DNA of 53,391 bases from an uncultured Clostridia bacterium. Lineage in GTDB: Bacteria; Bacillota; Clostridia; UBA1381; UBA9506. The stretch covers positions 1 through 53,391 of the forward strand of contig CAKSBF010000014.1 of NCBI GenBank assembly GCA_934438075.1, read 5' to 3'. Under the pieces are notes generated by a model, which saw only the letters and a program-made list of their open reading frames with translations, searched no databases and was not told the DNA's origin. Of the stretch, positions 17,703-27,155 are shown in pieces. Positions within the stretch are counted from its first letter, which is position 1; each line of letters starts with the position of its first letter. A program made the translations under genes and the position numbers.

Positions 17703-17971
17703 ATGGATTCCCCTTTCATTCCTTTTCTCCTATTATACATTATTTTCCGTATAAAAAAAAGTTTTTTCGGAAAAAAGATGAAAATAATTTTATATTGTGA
17801 TAAAATAAGATTGACAATGCCATCTGTCTTCACCGTTGTCACTGCACCGTATCATTTCTAATTCCGTCAAGCTGATTATACGGATAAGGACAACAGCGGT
17901 TATATGGGCAGCTAAATGCCATATCATGACATTTAATTTTAAATTGATTACAACAAAAAAGAGGTGCTATT

Positions 17972-18925
17972 TTGAATACAATTATATTGGAAAACCACTT
18001 GCACCGTGCACTACTCCCGCGCTTAACCTTTGGTGCAGGAGAGCTGATTGATCCGGCAAAAAAAGAAGAATATTATACACTTTTGGACACCTTTTACTAT
18101 CAATATGGCGGCCGAAGCTTCGATACTGCGCGTTCCTACGGAAATGGCATGAGCGAAAGGATACTTGGTCAATGGCTGCGTGACCGCAGGATTGACCGCT
18201 GCGACGTATTTGTGTCCACCAAAGGCGGCTTTCCGCCCGATGATGACCGACACGGCTGCCGTCTTGACCGCAAGAACTTAACAGAGGATCTAAACCAAAG
18301 TCTCGAGGCTTTCGGTTTCGATTATTTCGACTTATATCTGCCGCACCGCGACCATGCATCCCTTTCCGCAGAAGAGATAATGGACACACTGAACGAATTT
18401 GTACGGCAAAACAAAGTACATTTTATCGGTGTTTCCAATTGGAAAAGCGCACACATTGCTGAGGCAAACCGCATTGCTCAAAAAGAGAAACTTATTCCGG
18501 TCTCGGTCAGCCAGGTAAATTTCTCATTAGCGCAAACTTCACCCGAACTTTTGGAAGATGACACACTGGTAGCAATGACCGATGCGGAATATCAATGGTA
18601 CCTTGCACATCAATTTCCCGTTATGGCATTTTCTGCGCAAGCAAAAGGGTTTTTTGCCAAACTTGGCAAGGGTGATGCTCCTACTCCTAAAATTAAAAGC
18701 CGATTTATGACCGAGCGGAACATGGAACGGCTTGCGCGCGTCAAAATACTTAGTGCCCGTCTCGATGTTTCTCCCGGCGCACTCGCGCTCGCCTATCTCA
18801 CCTGCAACGCGCTGCCTGTCAGCGCCATCTTCCGCTGCCGTACCAAGGAACAATTGGACGACACAATGGGAGCAGGAAAGATTAGCTTAACACAGGAACA
18901 GATTGATTGGCTTTGCGGGAAATAG
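17972..18925 (+). CDS. Aldo/keto reductase
   Basis: A 317-residue NAD(P)H-dependent oxidoreductase of the AKR superfamily, TIM-barrel type. The catalytic tetrad is visible: Asp51 and Tyr56 in FDTARSYGNGMSE, Lys84 in VSTKGG, and His125 in LPHRDH. The IGVSNW segment follows. The physiological substrate cannot be read from the sequence. The start is TTG at 17972 with GAGGTG 5 nt upstream. It stands alone between murT and uvrA. Confidence 0.88.
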   Translation: MNTIILENHLHRALLPRLTFGAGELIDPAKKEEYYTLLDTFYYQYGGRSFDTARSYGNGMSERILGQWLRDRRIDRCDVFVSTKGGFPPDDDRHGCRLDRKNLTEDLNQSLEAFGFDYFDLYLPHRDHASLSAEEIMDTLNEFVRQNKVHFIGVSNWKSAHIAEANRIAQKEKLIPVSVSQVNFSLAQTSPELLEDDTLVAMTDAEYQWYLAHQFPVMAFSAQAKGFFAKLGKGDAPTPKIKSRFMTERNMERLARVKILSARLDVSPGALALAYLTCNALPVSAIFRCRTKEQLDDTMGAGKISLTQEQIDWLCGK

Positions 18926-18928
18926 CTA

Positions 18929-18957
18929 TTGACAATTTTTTCGGATTGAGTTATAAT
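18929..18957 (+). promoter_or_regulatory. Promoter of uvrA
   Basis: TTGACA (18929-18934), 17 nt, TATAAT (18952-18957). No LexA/DinR-type box was recognised next to it. Confidence 0.85.
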
Positions 18958-19004
18958 TTTTACAGAACATTTGTTTGTAATATTCGTCTCAAAGGAGCAA
19001 ATTC

Positions 19005-21836
19005 ATGGCAAAAAATGAAATTTATATTAAGGGTGCCAAAGAGCACAATTTAAAAAATATTGACGTAACAATCCCTCGTGATAAGCTGGTAGTGTTAACC
19101 GGTCTTTCCGGTTCCGGCAAGTCTTCACTTGCCTTTGATACAATCTACGCAGAGGGACAACGGCGCTATGTAGAGTCACTGTCCTCCTATGCGCGCCAGT
19201 TTTTGGGGCAAATGGAAAAACCGGATGTGGAATTAATTGACGGTCTCTCCCCTGCCATCAGCATTGACCAGAAAACCACCAGCAAAAACCCACGTTCTAC
19301 GGTCGGTACTGTTACGGAAATTTATGACTATTTGCGTTTATTATACGCAAATATCGGCATTCCGCATTGTCCGAAATGCGGTAAAGAAATAAAAAAACAA
19401 ACAGTTGACCAGATTGTGGATCGCATTTTGGAAATGCCGCAGGGTACCAAATTTCAGGTGCTCGCCCCTGTCATCCGCGGCAAAAAAGGCGAGCATCAAA
19501 AGCTGTTTGAAAACGCAAAAAAAAGCGGCTACATCCGCGTTCGTGTTGACGGTATTATTTATGACTTATCAGAAAGTATCCCACTGGAAAAAAACAAAAA
19601 ACATAACATTGAAATTGTCGTAGACCGTCTGGTTGTGAAGGAAGGTATGGAGCAACGGCTGACCGATTCCATTGAAACTGCCCTTTCACAGGCAAACGGT
19701 TTGGTGATGATTGACATTATTAACGGCGAAGAACTTCTGTTCAGTCAAAACTATGCCTGCGATGACTGCGGTATCAATATGGAGGAGCTTGCTCCTCGTA
19801 TGTTTTCCTTTAATAATCCTTTTGGCGCCTGCCCGCACTGCATGGGACTCGGGTCGTTGATGAAAATTAATCCCGAGCTGGTGCTTGACCGCCGCAAATC
19901 AATCAACGGCGGCGCCGTACTGGCAAACGGCTGGGGACATGCCGATAATACAGAATCCGTTGCATACACCTATTACACCGCTTTAGCAGAAAAATATCAT
20001 TTCAGTCTTGATACGCCGGTCTGTGATTTGCCTGATGAGATTGTTGACATTCTTCTTTATGGAACGCACGGTGAAAAACTTGATCTCTCTTATGAACGCT
20101 CCTATGGCACAGCAAGCTACAAAGCAGCGTTTGAGGGTCTTATTCCTAACCTTGAGCGGCGTTATCAGGAAACCTCCAGCGAATACATGAAAGCGGAGTA
20201 TGAAAAACTGATGTCTATAGAGCCGTGTTCCGAATGTGGAGGCAAACGTCTGCGCAAAGAATCCTTGGCAGTTACCGTCGGCGGCTTAAATATTGACGAA
20301 GTAACCCGCATGCCGATTACCAAAGCAAAAGACTTTTTTGCTAATCTAAAGCTCACAGAACGGGAAATGACCATTGCCCGTCTGGTCTTGCGTGAGATTA
20401 ACGAACGTCTTGGCTTTTTGGTAGACGTGGGGTTGGACTATCTTACGCTCTCTCGTTCCTCAGGAACCCTCTCCGGCGGCGAAGCACAGCGAATTCGTCT
20501 TGCAACACAAATTGGATCCAGTTTGATGGGGGTACTGTATATTTTGGACGAGCCCTCCATCGGTTTGCACCAACGCGACAACGACCGTCTGCTGGCTACT
20601 CTGAAGCGTCTGCGCGATCTCGGAAACACGCTGATTGTGGTAGAACATGATGAAGACACCATGTACGCTGCCGACCATATTATTGATATTGGTCCCGGCG
20701 CCGGTGTACATGGCGGCGAAGTAGTTGCCCAAGGCAATGTTGAAGAAATTAAGGCAAATCCGAACTCCATTACAGGGCAATATTTATCAGGCGCAAAAAA
20801 AATACCGGTTCCAAAGGAACGCCGAAAAGGAAACGGTAATTTTCTGAAAGTTATCGGTGCAAAAGAAAATAATTTAAAAAATGTCGATGTTTCCATTCCG
20901 CTCGGTACTTTTTGTGCGGTTACAGGCGTATCCGGTTCAGGTAAATCCTCTTTGGTAAATGAGGTATTGTATAAATATCTGGCTCGTGAATTAAACCGTG
21001 CCTACACAGTTCCCGGGAAGATGACCCGCATTGAAGGTCTGGAATTTTTAGATAAAGTGATTGACATCGACCAGTCACCAATCGGCCGAACACCTCGCTC
21101 CAACCCTGCAACTTATACAGGTGTTTTCAGTGATATTCGTGAAGTTTTTGCACAAACAGCCGAAGCAAAGATCCGCGGCTATAAATCGGGACGCTTTAGT
21201 TTTAATGTCAAGGGCGGACGCTGTGAAGCATGCAGCGGCGACGGAATTATTAAGATTGAAATGCATTTTTTGCCTGATGTATATGTCCCCTGCGAGGTTT
21301 GCAAAGGCAAACGCTATAACCGCGAAACGCTAGAGGTTCGCTATAAAGGAAAAAATATTTTTGAAGTTTTGGATATGACCGTAGAAGAAGGTTTGGAATT
21401 TTTTGCACCAATCCCCAAAATTGCACGCAAATTGCAAACACTCTATGATGTTGGCTTGTCTTATGTAAAAATAGGTCAGCCTTCCACGCAACTCTCCGGA
21501 GGCGAGGCTCAGCGAGTGAAACTTGCAACTGAGCTTTCACGCCGGCCAACCGGCAAAACCATTTATATTTTGGATGAACCCACCACAGGTTTGCACACTG
21601 CTGACGTGCACAAACTTTTGGAGGTGCTCCAGCGTCTGGTAGATAACGGAAATACCGTTCTAGTCATTGAGCACAATCTTGATGTAATTAAAACTGCTGA
21701 TTATATTATTGATTTAGGACCTGAGGGCGGCGACCGCGGCGGACAAATTGTTGCCTGCGGCACACCGGAGGAAATCACAAAATGCAAAAAATCATATACA
21801 GGTCAATATCTGAAAAAATATTTGGAACAAAAATAG
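19005..21836 (+). CDS. uvrA: Excinuclease ABC subunit A
   Basis: Damage-recognition ATPase of nucleotide excision repair, 943 residues. Two ABC halves carry Walker A GLSGSGKSS and GVSGSGKSS and signatures LSGGEAQRIRLA and LSGGEAQRVKLA. Zinc-binding cysteines are seen at CPKCGKE, CDDCG...CPHC and CEACSGDG...CEVC. uvrB and uvrC are not in the window. AAAGGAG precedes the ATG. ispD follows 70 nt downstream on the same strand. Confidence 0.97.
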   Translation: MAKNEIYIKGAKEHNLKNIDVTIPRDKLVVLTGLSGSGKSSLAFDTIYAEGQRRYVESLSSYARQFLGQMEKPDVELIDGLSPAISIDQKTTSKNPRSTVGTVTEIYDYLRLLYANIGIPHCPKCGKEIKKQTVDQIVDRILEMPQGTKFQVLAPVIRGKKGEHQKLFENAKKSGYIRVRVDGIIYDLSESIPLEKNKKHNIEIVVDRLVVKEGMEQRLTDSIETALSQANGLVMIDIINGEELLFSQNYACDDCGINMEELAPRMFSFNNPFGACPHCMGLGSLMKINPELVLDRRKSINGGAVLANGWGHADNTESVAYTYYTALAEKYHFSLDTPVCDLPDEIVDILLYGTHGEKLDLSYERSYGTASYKAAFEGLIPNLERRYQETSSEYMKAEYEKLMSIEPCSECGGKRLRKESLAVTVGGLNIDEVTRMPITKAKDFFANLKLTEREMTIARLVLREINERLGFLVDVGLDYLTLSRSSGTLSGGEAQRIRLATQIGSSLMGVLYILDEPSIGLHQRDNDRLLATLKRLRDLGNTLIVVEHDEDTMYAADHIIDIGPGAGVHGGEVVAQGNVEEIKANPNSITGQYLSGAKKIPVPKERRKGNGNFLKVIGAKENNLKNVDVSIPLGTFCAVTGVSGSGKSSLVNEVLYKYLARELNRAYTVPGKMTRIEGLEFLDKVIDIDQSPIGRTPRSNPATYTGVFSDIREVFAQTAEAKIRGYKSGRFSFNVKGGRCEACSGDGIIKIEMHFLPDVYVPCEVCKGKRYNRETLEVRYKGKNIFEVLDMTVEEGLEFFAPIPKIARKLQTLYDVGLSYVKIGQPSTQLSGGEAQRVKLATELSRRPTGKTIYILDEPTTGLHTADVHKLLEVLQRLVDNGNTVLVIEHNLDVIKTADYIIDLGPEGGDRGGQIVACGTPEEITKCKKSYTGQYLKKYLEQK

Positions 21837-21906
21837 TACATTTGTGTGGTTTGTTCTGCATAAAATGTGGTACAAGACAGAACAGATTTTGACAAGGAGA
21901 ATCAAC

Positions 21907-22614
21907 ATGAAAAAGCATAAGCCTTATATCAGCTGCATTGTTGCCGCCGGTGGCAGCGGTTCCCGCATGGGCGCAGAGGTCAACAAAATATTTTTGGAAC
22001 TTTGTGACATTCCTGTTTTGGCGCATACGCTGCTTGCTTTTGAAAATCATCCTGATATCAGTGAAATCATTTTGGTTGCACGCGAATGTGATATTCCGGG
22101 CTGCATGGATATTGCAGAAGAATTTCACATCAGCAAATTAAAAACCATTACACGCGGTGGGAAAAGCCGGCAGGAATCCGTAATGAATGGTATGAAGGAA
22201 ATCTCCGTACAAACAGAGGCAATCTTAATTCACGATGCGGCGCGCCCTCTTGTTACAAAAACGGTTATTTCCGAAGTCATTGAAAATACGCTTGCCTATG
22301 GCGGTGCAGCCGTAGGCTCGCCATGTAAAAATACGATTAAAGAGATTGACGAGAACGGCTTCATTCTCCGCACGGTAGAACGTGAATATTTGTATGAAAT
22401 TCAGACGCCGCAAGGATTTACAACAGAAAATTCAAAACAAATGTATCAATATGCCGGCGAAAACAATATTAGCGGCACAGATGACTGCTATCTGGCTGAA
22501 CAGCTTGGATTTCAGGTAAAAATGATAAGCGGCAGCAGCGATAACCTAAAAATCACAACCTATGATGATTTATTGCTGGCAATTCAAATATTAAGCAATC
22601 GGGAGGAGAAATAA
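21907..22614 (+). CDS. ispD: 2-C-methyl-D-erythritol 4-phosphate cytidylyltransferase
   Basis: Third enzyme of the MEP isoprenoid pathway; couples MEP to CTP. The 235 residues have the nucleotide-binding AAGGSGSRMGAEVNK, GGKSRQESVMNG, IHDAARPLV and TPQGF. The ATG at 21907 has AAGGAG 7 nt upstream; upstream in-frame codons lie outside the ribosome binding site. ispF follows 2 nt after the stop, so the two act in one transcript. Confidence 0.95.
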   Translation: MKKHKPYISCIVAAGGSGSRMGAEVNKIFLELCDIPVLAHTLLAFENHPDISEIILVARECDIPGCMDIAEEFHISKLKTITRGGKSRQESVMNGMKEISVQTEAILIHDAARPLVTKTVISEVIENTLAYGGAAVGSPCKNTIKEIDENGFILRTVEREYLYEIQTPQGFTTENSKQMYQYAGENNISGTDDCYLAEQLGFQVKMISGSSDNLKITTYDDLLLAIQILSNREEK

Positions 22615-22616
22615 AT

Positions 22617-23096
22617 ATGACAGATTTTCGAATCGGTCACGGCTATGACGTACACAAACTGACCGAGGGACGCACATTGGTTTTGGGCGGAGTCACCATT
22701 CCTTATCATCTGGGGCTTTTGGGACATTCCGACGCTGATGTTCTTCTGCACGCTATTATGGATTCTCTTCTTGGTGCAGCAACGCTCGGTGACATTGGCA
22801 AACATTTTCCTGATACCGATGCAAAATACAGCGGCATCAGTTCGCTGAAACTATATGAACATGTAGTTGCACTTTTGCACGAAAATGGTTTTTCTATCGG
22901 CAACATTGATGCCACCGTCATCGCGCAAAGGCCCAAACTTGCGCCCTATCTTCCGCAAATGTGCAGTACCATTGCCGAAATCTCCGGTATAAGCAGCGAC
23001 AGAATTAACATTAAAGCTACTACCACAGAGCAACTTGGTTTCTGCGGCCGCGGCGAAGGAATTGCCGCTCACGCAGTCAGTCTGCTCTACCGATAA
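22617..23096 (+). CDS. ispF: 2-C-methyl-D-erythritol 2,4-cyclodiphosphate synthase
   Basis: Fifth MEP pathway enzyme; cyclises CDP-ME-2-phosphate. The 159 residues contain the zinc ligands in GHGYDVH (Asp11, His13) and LLGHSDADVLLHA, plus FPDTDAKY and KATTTEQLGFCGRGEGIAA. GGAGGAG precedes the ATG, overlapping the end of ispD. Confidence 0.96.
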   Translation: MTDFRIGHGYDVHKLTEGRTLVLGGVTIPYHLGLLGHSDADVLLHAIMDSLLGAATLGDIGKHFPDTDAKYSGISSLKLYEHVVALLHENGFSIGNIDATVIAQRPKLAPYLPQMCSTIAEISGISSDRINIKATTTEQLGFCGRGEGIAAHAVSLLYR

Positions 23097-23109
23097 AGGA
23101 AGTGTAAAC

Positions 23110-23940
23110 ATGACAGGTCTTGTTTTGGAGGGCGGTGCTTTTCGCGGTCTGTATACCGATGGTGTACTGGATGCCTTGCTTGACAATAATATTCATTTCG
23201 ACTATATTATCGGCGTTTCCGCCGGAATATCCAACGGTTATTCTTACGCCTCCGCCCAAAGCGGACGCAATGTAGAAATTATTCGTAAATATATTAACGA
23301 CAAACGCTATTTTGGTTTTGCAAACTACTTAAAAAACAGAAGTATTTTCGGCATGGACTTTGTCTTCGGTGAGATACCGCGATCACTTGTCCCGTTTGAT
23401 CTAACCGCCTTCCAAAACTACAGCGGTAAAATTTTGGCAGGTGTCACAAACGCAGAAACCGGTAAAATAGAATATTTTGAGCCCGACTATGACGATACCG
23501 ACTTCACCCTCCTACGTGCCACTTGTGCCATTCCATTATTTTTTCCTGTAATCTACTACCATGGGGGAAAATACTTTGACGGCGGACTTGCCGACCCGAT
23601 TCCGATCCGCAAAGCAATTGAAGATGGCTGCACAAAAAACCTGATTGTCCTAACTCAACCGAAGGGATATCAAAAGAAACCTTCTCATTTTATTCCCGGT
23701 CTGACAGGACTCAAATATCCGGCATTAAAGCGAACACTGACGGAGCGTCACGAACGCTACAACAGCAGTATATGTTTTTGCGAAGCTCAGGTTCAAACAG
23801 GAAATGCTGTCTTGCTCCGTCCCGATGCAATCGGCTTTACATCACGCTTTGAACGCGACCTGGACAAGCTGAATATTCTGTACGAAAAAGGCTATCGCGA
23901 TACAATAAAAAACCTTGACGCTATTTGCTCTTTATTTTAG
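23110..23940 (+). CDS. Patatin-like phospholipase
   Basis: A 276-residue serine hydrolase with the patatin Ser-Asp dyad: oxyanion loop LEGGAFRG (6-13), nucleophile elbow GVSAG with Ser37, and DGGLADP with Asp157. Bacterial relatives such as RssA act on membrane lipids, but the substrate here is unknown. The ATG at 23110 is preceded by AAAGGAAG and lies 13 nt after ispF, so it belongs to the isoprenoid operon by position. Confidence 0.88.
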   Translation: MTGLVLEGGAFRGLYTDGVLDALLDNNIHFDYIIGVSAGISNGYSYASAQSGRNVEIIRKYINDKRYFGFANYLKNRSIFGMDFVFGEIPRSLVPFDLTAFQNYSGKILAGVTNAETGKIEYFEPDYDDTDFTLLRATCAIPLFFPVIYYHGGKYFDGGLADPIPIRKAIEDGCTKNLIVLTQPKGYQKKPSHFIPGLTGLKYPALKRTLTERHERYNSSICFCEAQVQTGNAVLLRPDAIGFTSRFERDLDKLNILYEKGYRDTIKNLDAICSLF

Positions 23941-23990
23941 TTTTTGCTCATTTTGTGTACTATTTTACATCTTTTGTGAACCAATTGAAA

Positions 23991-24019
23991 TTGTGTTACA
24001 AAGAAATGTATTATATAAT
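23991..24019 (+). promoter_or_regulatory. Promoter of SDR gene
   Basis: TTGTGT (23991-23996), 17 nt, TATAAT (24014-24019). Confidence 0.6.
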
Positions 24020-24047
24020 TATTAAAAAATTAAAAAGGAGCACTTTT

Positions 24048-24818
24048 ATGATTACAATAGACTTATCCGGAAAAACAGCTCTTGTTACCGGCGCCACCGG
24101 GCAGCTTGGCAGAACGCTTTCCAAAAGACTTGCTCAAAGCGGTGCAGATGTTATACTTTGCTATCATAGCAATGAAAAGAAAGCTATGGAACTCTCTGAG
24201 ACACTTTCCGCTGAGTGCGGTGTGCGCACTTTTCCAGTTCAGGCAAACATTCGTGATTATCAGTCTATCTGTCAAATGCGTGATAAACTGGAAAAAGAAT
24301 TTGCCCTGCCTGATATTATTGTAAATTGCGCCGTCAGCCAATATCAGTGGGTCTCTATTTTGGAACAACCGATAGAAGATTATCAAGATCAGTTTGAAAC
24401 CACCGTCCTGCATAACGTAGCTATGATAAAAGCTTTTGTCCCTCATATGCAGAAAAAGGGATGGGGACGCGTTATCGGAATTAATACCGAATGTGCCATG
24501 CAATGTACGCCGACACAAAGTGCATATGCTGCCGGAAAACGCGGCATGGATGCCATTTACCGGGTACTTGCCAGAGAAATTGGCAAATGCGGCATTACAG
24601 TAAATCAAATAGCCCCCGGCTGGACATTTTCTGACTACGAACGCGAAAATGGCAGTAAGGATATTAACAACAACTATGCTTCATCCGTCCCGCTCGGCCA
24701 TCGCGGCACAGACGACGACATTGCCAACGCTCTCATTTTTTTAGCATCTGACCTTGCTTCTTTCATCTCCGGCGTTTATCTTCCTGTATGCGGCGGAAAT
24801 GTAATGCCCGCAATATAA
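24048..24818 (+). CDS. Short-chain dehydrogenase/reductase
   Basis: A 256-residue classical SDR of the FabG-like group. The cofactor motif is TGATGQLG (14-21), IVNCAV replaces the usual NNAG, and the active site Tyr160/Lys164 is SAYAAGKRG. Position 147, where the catalytic serine normally sits, is threonine (GINTECA), which may still serve. The C-terminal VPLGHRGTDDDIANALIFLA is typical of FabG-like enzymes. The substrate is unknown. AAAGGAG precedes the ATG at 24048. Confidence 0.88.
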   Translation: MITIDLSGKTALVTGATGQLGRTLSKRLAQSGADVILCYHSNEKKAMELSETLSAECGVRTFPVQANIRDYQSICQMRDKLEKEFALPDIIVNCAVSQYQWVSILEQPIEDYQDQFETTVLHNVAMIKAFVPHMQKKGWGRVIGINTECAMQCTPTQSAYAAGKRGMDAIYRVLAREIGKCGITVNQIAPGWTFSDYERENGSKDINNNYASSVPLGHRGTDDDIANALIFLASDLASFISGVYLPVCGGNVMPAI

Positions 24819-24826
24819 AACTAAGT

Positions 24827-24870
24827 GATGTTACAGCAATCTACCTTTTGCATTGTTGTAACATCTTTTT
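24827..24870 (+). terminator. Terminator after the SDR gene
   Basis: GATGTTACA (24827-24835) with TGTAACATC (24857-24865), extended inward by GCAAT/ATTGT, then five T. Confidence 0.85.
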
Positions 24871-24913
24871 ATTTTCATTTTTTGACAAATTTTAATAATT
24901 TTTTAAAATTTCA

Positions 24914-24942
24914 TAGACAAACGGAAGGATTTGTTATATAAT
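24914..24942 (+). promoter_or_regulatory. Promoter of uraA-upp
   Basis: TAGACA (24914-24919), 17 nt, TATAAT (24937-24942). Confidence 0.7.
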
Positions 24943-24961
24943 AAGTGGTAACGATTTTCTA

Positions 24962-25001
24962 AAAATTTTTTTGCCTGCATGCGGGCAAAAAAATTTTGCC
25001 C
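24962..25001 (+). promoter_or_regulatory. Two mutually exclusive hairpins in the uraA leader
   Basis: Hairpin A is a perfect 14-bp stem: AAAATTTTTTTGCC (24962-24975) with GGCAAAAAAATTTT (24984-24997). Hairpin B is an 8-bp stem, GGGCAAAA (24983-24990) with TTTTGCCC (24994-25001). They share bases and cannot coexist. The element lies between the promoter and the uraA ribosome binding site. No PyrR-type binding loop was recognised and no clean U run follows, so any switch is an inference. Confidence 0.5.
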
Positions 25002-25030
25002 AAAAATAATACAGAAAGGTGAGTTGTTTT

Positions 25031-26353
25031 TTGAAAAAACTAACAGGAAAAGATTATGTACTGGGATTACAGCACATGTTTGCCATGTTCGGCGCGACAG
25101 TGCTGGTTCCTCTTCTGACAGGTTTGGATGTCTCCACAACGCTGTTAATGGCCGGCTGCGGAACCCTTTTATTTCACTTCTTAACAAAAATGAAGGTGCC
25201 CGCTTTCTTAGGTTCCTCCTTTGCATTTCTAGGAGGCTATGCAGCAATTGCTCCGCTGATTGACGGCCAGCCAAATATTGAGATGCTGCCTTACGCTTCA
25301 TTAGGCGTCGTCTTTGCAGGTCTTATCTATTTGATTCTTGCTCTTTTATTCAAACTGTGTGATGCTAAAAAAGTTATGAAGTTCTTCCCTCCCATTGTTA
25401 CGGGACCCATTATTATTGCAATCGGTCTTATTTTGGCACCATCCGCTATTAGCAATTGCCAGTCAAACTGGTTAATTGCCATTGTTGCATTTGCCGCTAT
25501 TGTAATCTGTAACATCTGGGGCAAAGGCATGATTAAAATTATTCCTATTCTGATTGGTATTTTTGTTTCTTGTGTATTTTCTATCATCTTGCATTTGTGC
25601 GGATTTGAAATATTCAGTGCAGACAAATTGCAGGCTCTCTCTGATGCCGCTTGGTTAGGATTTCCAATTCGCATGGATATGACTGTATTTGCAATTCGCG
25701 ATTGGTCAAAGGCACTGACCGCCATTATTGCAATTGTACCGATTTCAATCGCTGCTATGATGGAGCATATCGGTGATATTTCCGCAATTAGTTCCACTGT
25801 TGGTAAAAACTTTATTGCCGACCCGGGTTTACACAGAACACTGCTTGGTGATGGTCTTGCTACTTCCTTATCAGCTATTTTTGGTGGTCCGGCAAACACT
25901 ACATATGGTGAAAATACCGGCGTTCTGGCTTTGACAAAGGTTTATGATCCTCGTGTCATTCGCATTGCAGCCATATTTGCTGTTATTTTGTCCTTCTCGC
26001 CGAAGGTTGCTGCATGTATTAGTCTGATTCCCACGCCTGTTATCGGCGGTGTTTCGCTGATTCTGTACGGTATGATTTCTGCAATTGGTACCAGAAACCT
26101 GGTTGAAAACCGTGTTGATTTATCCAAGAGCCGAAATATTATTATAACCGCTACCATTTTGGTTACTGCGTTAGGCTTTAACTCCATCGGTGGGCTTTCC
26201 TTTACCGTATGTGGCACACCGATTACTTTAACAGGTCTCGCAATTGCTGCTGTGCTTGGTATTTTGTTAAATGCTATTTTACCGGGAAAAGATTTTGAGT
26301 TTGTCGCCGATACCGGAGATTCTTCGGAAAAGGGCGTTGATTTTAAACTTTAA
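25031..26353 (+). CDS. uraA: Uracil permease (NCS2 family)
   Basis: A 440-residue nucleobase:cation symporter with about 14 membrane segments. QHMFAMFGATVLVPLLTG at the N terminus, GSSFAFLGGY, MMEHIGDISAIS and GDGLATSLSAIFGGPANTTYGENTG are the NCS2 uracil permease hallmarks. The start is TTG at 25031, 8 nt after AAAGGTGA; a GTG at 25019 lies inside that ribosome binding site. The neighbour upp, 30 nt downstream, makes uracil salvage the clear function. Confidence 0.95.
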   Translation: MKKLTGKDYVLGLQHMFAMFGATVLVPLLTGLDVSTTLLMAGCGTLLFHFLTKMKVPAFLGSSFAFLGGYAAIAPLIDGQPNIEMLPYASLGVVFAGLIYLILALLFKLCDAKKVMKFFPPIVTGPIIIAIGLILAPSAISNCQSNWLIAIVAFAAIVICNIWGKGMIKIIPILIGIFVSCVFSIILHLCGFEIFSADKLQALSDAAWLGFPIRMDMTVFAIRDWSKALTAIIAIVPISIAAMMEHIGDISAISSTVGKNFIADPGLHRTLLGDGLATSLSAIFGGPANTTYGENTGVLALTKVYDPRVIRIAAIFAVILSFSPKVAACISLIPTPVIGGVSLILYGMISAIGTRNLVENRVDLSKSRNIIITATILVTALGFNSIGGLSFTVCGTPITLTGLAIAAVLGILLNAILPGKDFEFVADTGDSSEKGVDFKL

Positions 26354-26383
26354 GACTTGAATATTTAAGAAAAGAGTGAAAAC

Positions 26384-27010
26384 ATGAGTAAATTATTTGT
26401 TATGGATCACCCATTGGTTGTACACAAAGTTTCTATGCTGAGAAACAAAACAACTTCAGTAAAGGATTTTCGTGAGTTAATTAATGAAATTGCTCTGTTG
26501 ATGGGCTATGAAGCAACTAAAGATTTAAAACTGACCGAGGCAACTGTAGAAACACCAATTGCGGAAACAGTCGGCGGATTTATCGAGAAACAAGTCGCTC
26601 TGGTTCCGATTCTACGAGCCGGCCTTGGTATGGTAGATGCTCTGATGAGCTTAATCCCTGCTGCAAAGGTGGGACACATTGGTTTGTACCGCGATCACGA
26701 AACCCTTCAGCCGGTAGAATATTACTGCAAACTGCCAACCGATATCGAGAGTCGTCAGGTACTTGTTCTTGACCCAATGCTTGCAACGGGCGGGAGCGCA
26801 ACCGCAGCAATTGATTTTATTAAAAAACGTGGTGCGAAAAAGATTAAGCTGATGTGCATTATTGGCGCTCCGGAAGGCGTAAAAGCTGTGCAGGAAGCAC
26901 ATCCTGATGTTGACATATATGTTGCTGCTCTGGATGAAAAGCTGAACGACAGCGGATATATTGTCCCCGGTCTTGGAGATGCCGGCGACCGTTTATTCGG
27001 AACATTATAA
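26384..27010 (+). CDS. upp: Uracil phosphoribosyltransferase
   Basis: Converts uracil and PRPP to UMP. The 208-residue length is standard; VPILRAGLGMVDALM and the PRPP loop VLDPMLATGGSA are present, as is the C-terminal YIVPGLGDAGDRLFGT. Co-transcribed with uraA, giving import and capture of uracil. Followed by a terminator. Confidence 0.97.
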   Translation: MSKLFVMDHPLVVHKVSMLRNKTTSVKDFRELINEIALLMGYEATKDLKLTEATVETPIAETVGGFIEKQVALVPILRAGLGMVDALMSLIPAAKVGHIGLYRDHETLQPVEYYCKLPTDIESRQVLVLDPMLATGGSATAAIDFIKKRGAKKIKLMCIIGAPEGVKAVQEAHPDVDIYVAALDEKLNDSGYIVPGLGDAGDRLFGTL

Positions 27011-27038
27011 AAAATGTAACATAACCAAAAACAAATTT

Positions 27039-27067
27039 ACGCAGGGCTTATTAAGCTCTGCGTTTTT
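27039..27067 (+). terminator. Terminator after upp
   Basis: ACGCAGGGCTT (27039-27049) with AAGCTCTGCGT (27053-27063), 3-nt loop, then T5. Confidence 0.85.
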
Positions 27068-27106
27068 ACTTCACTATTGAGGAAATATGCTGGATCATAA
27101 GCATAT

Positions 27107-27142
27107 AAAAAAGCCTGTATGGAAAATATTCCATACAGGCTT
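27107..27142 (-). terminator. Terminator of the ABC ATPase gene
   Basis: A 14-bp perfect stem, AAGCCTGTATGGAA (27111-27124) with TTCCATACAGGCTT (27129-27142). The A run on the left supplies U residues for the minus-strand transcript. Confidence 0.85.
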
Positions 27143-27155
27143 TCAATTTTTGTTA

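Noticed and set aside
20438..20896. Long antisense reading frames inside uvrA, lysS, tex and other genes
   Set aside because: They lie wholly within well-supported genes on the other strand, lack ribosome binding sites and match no family.
24962..25001. Simple intrinsic terminator before uraA
   Set aside because: The strongest stem is followed by GCCCAAAA, not a U run, so termination is not supported.
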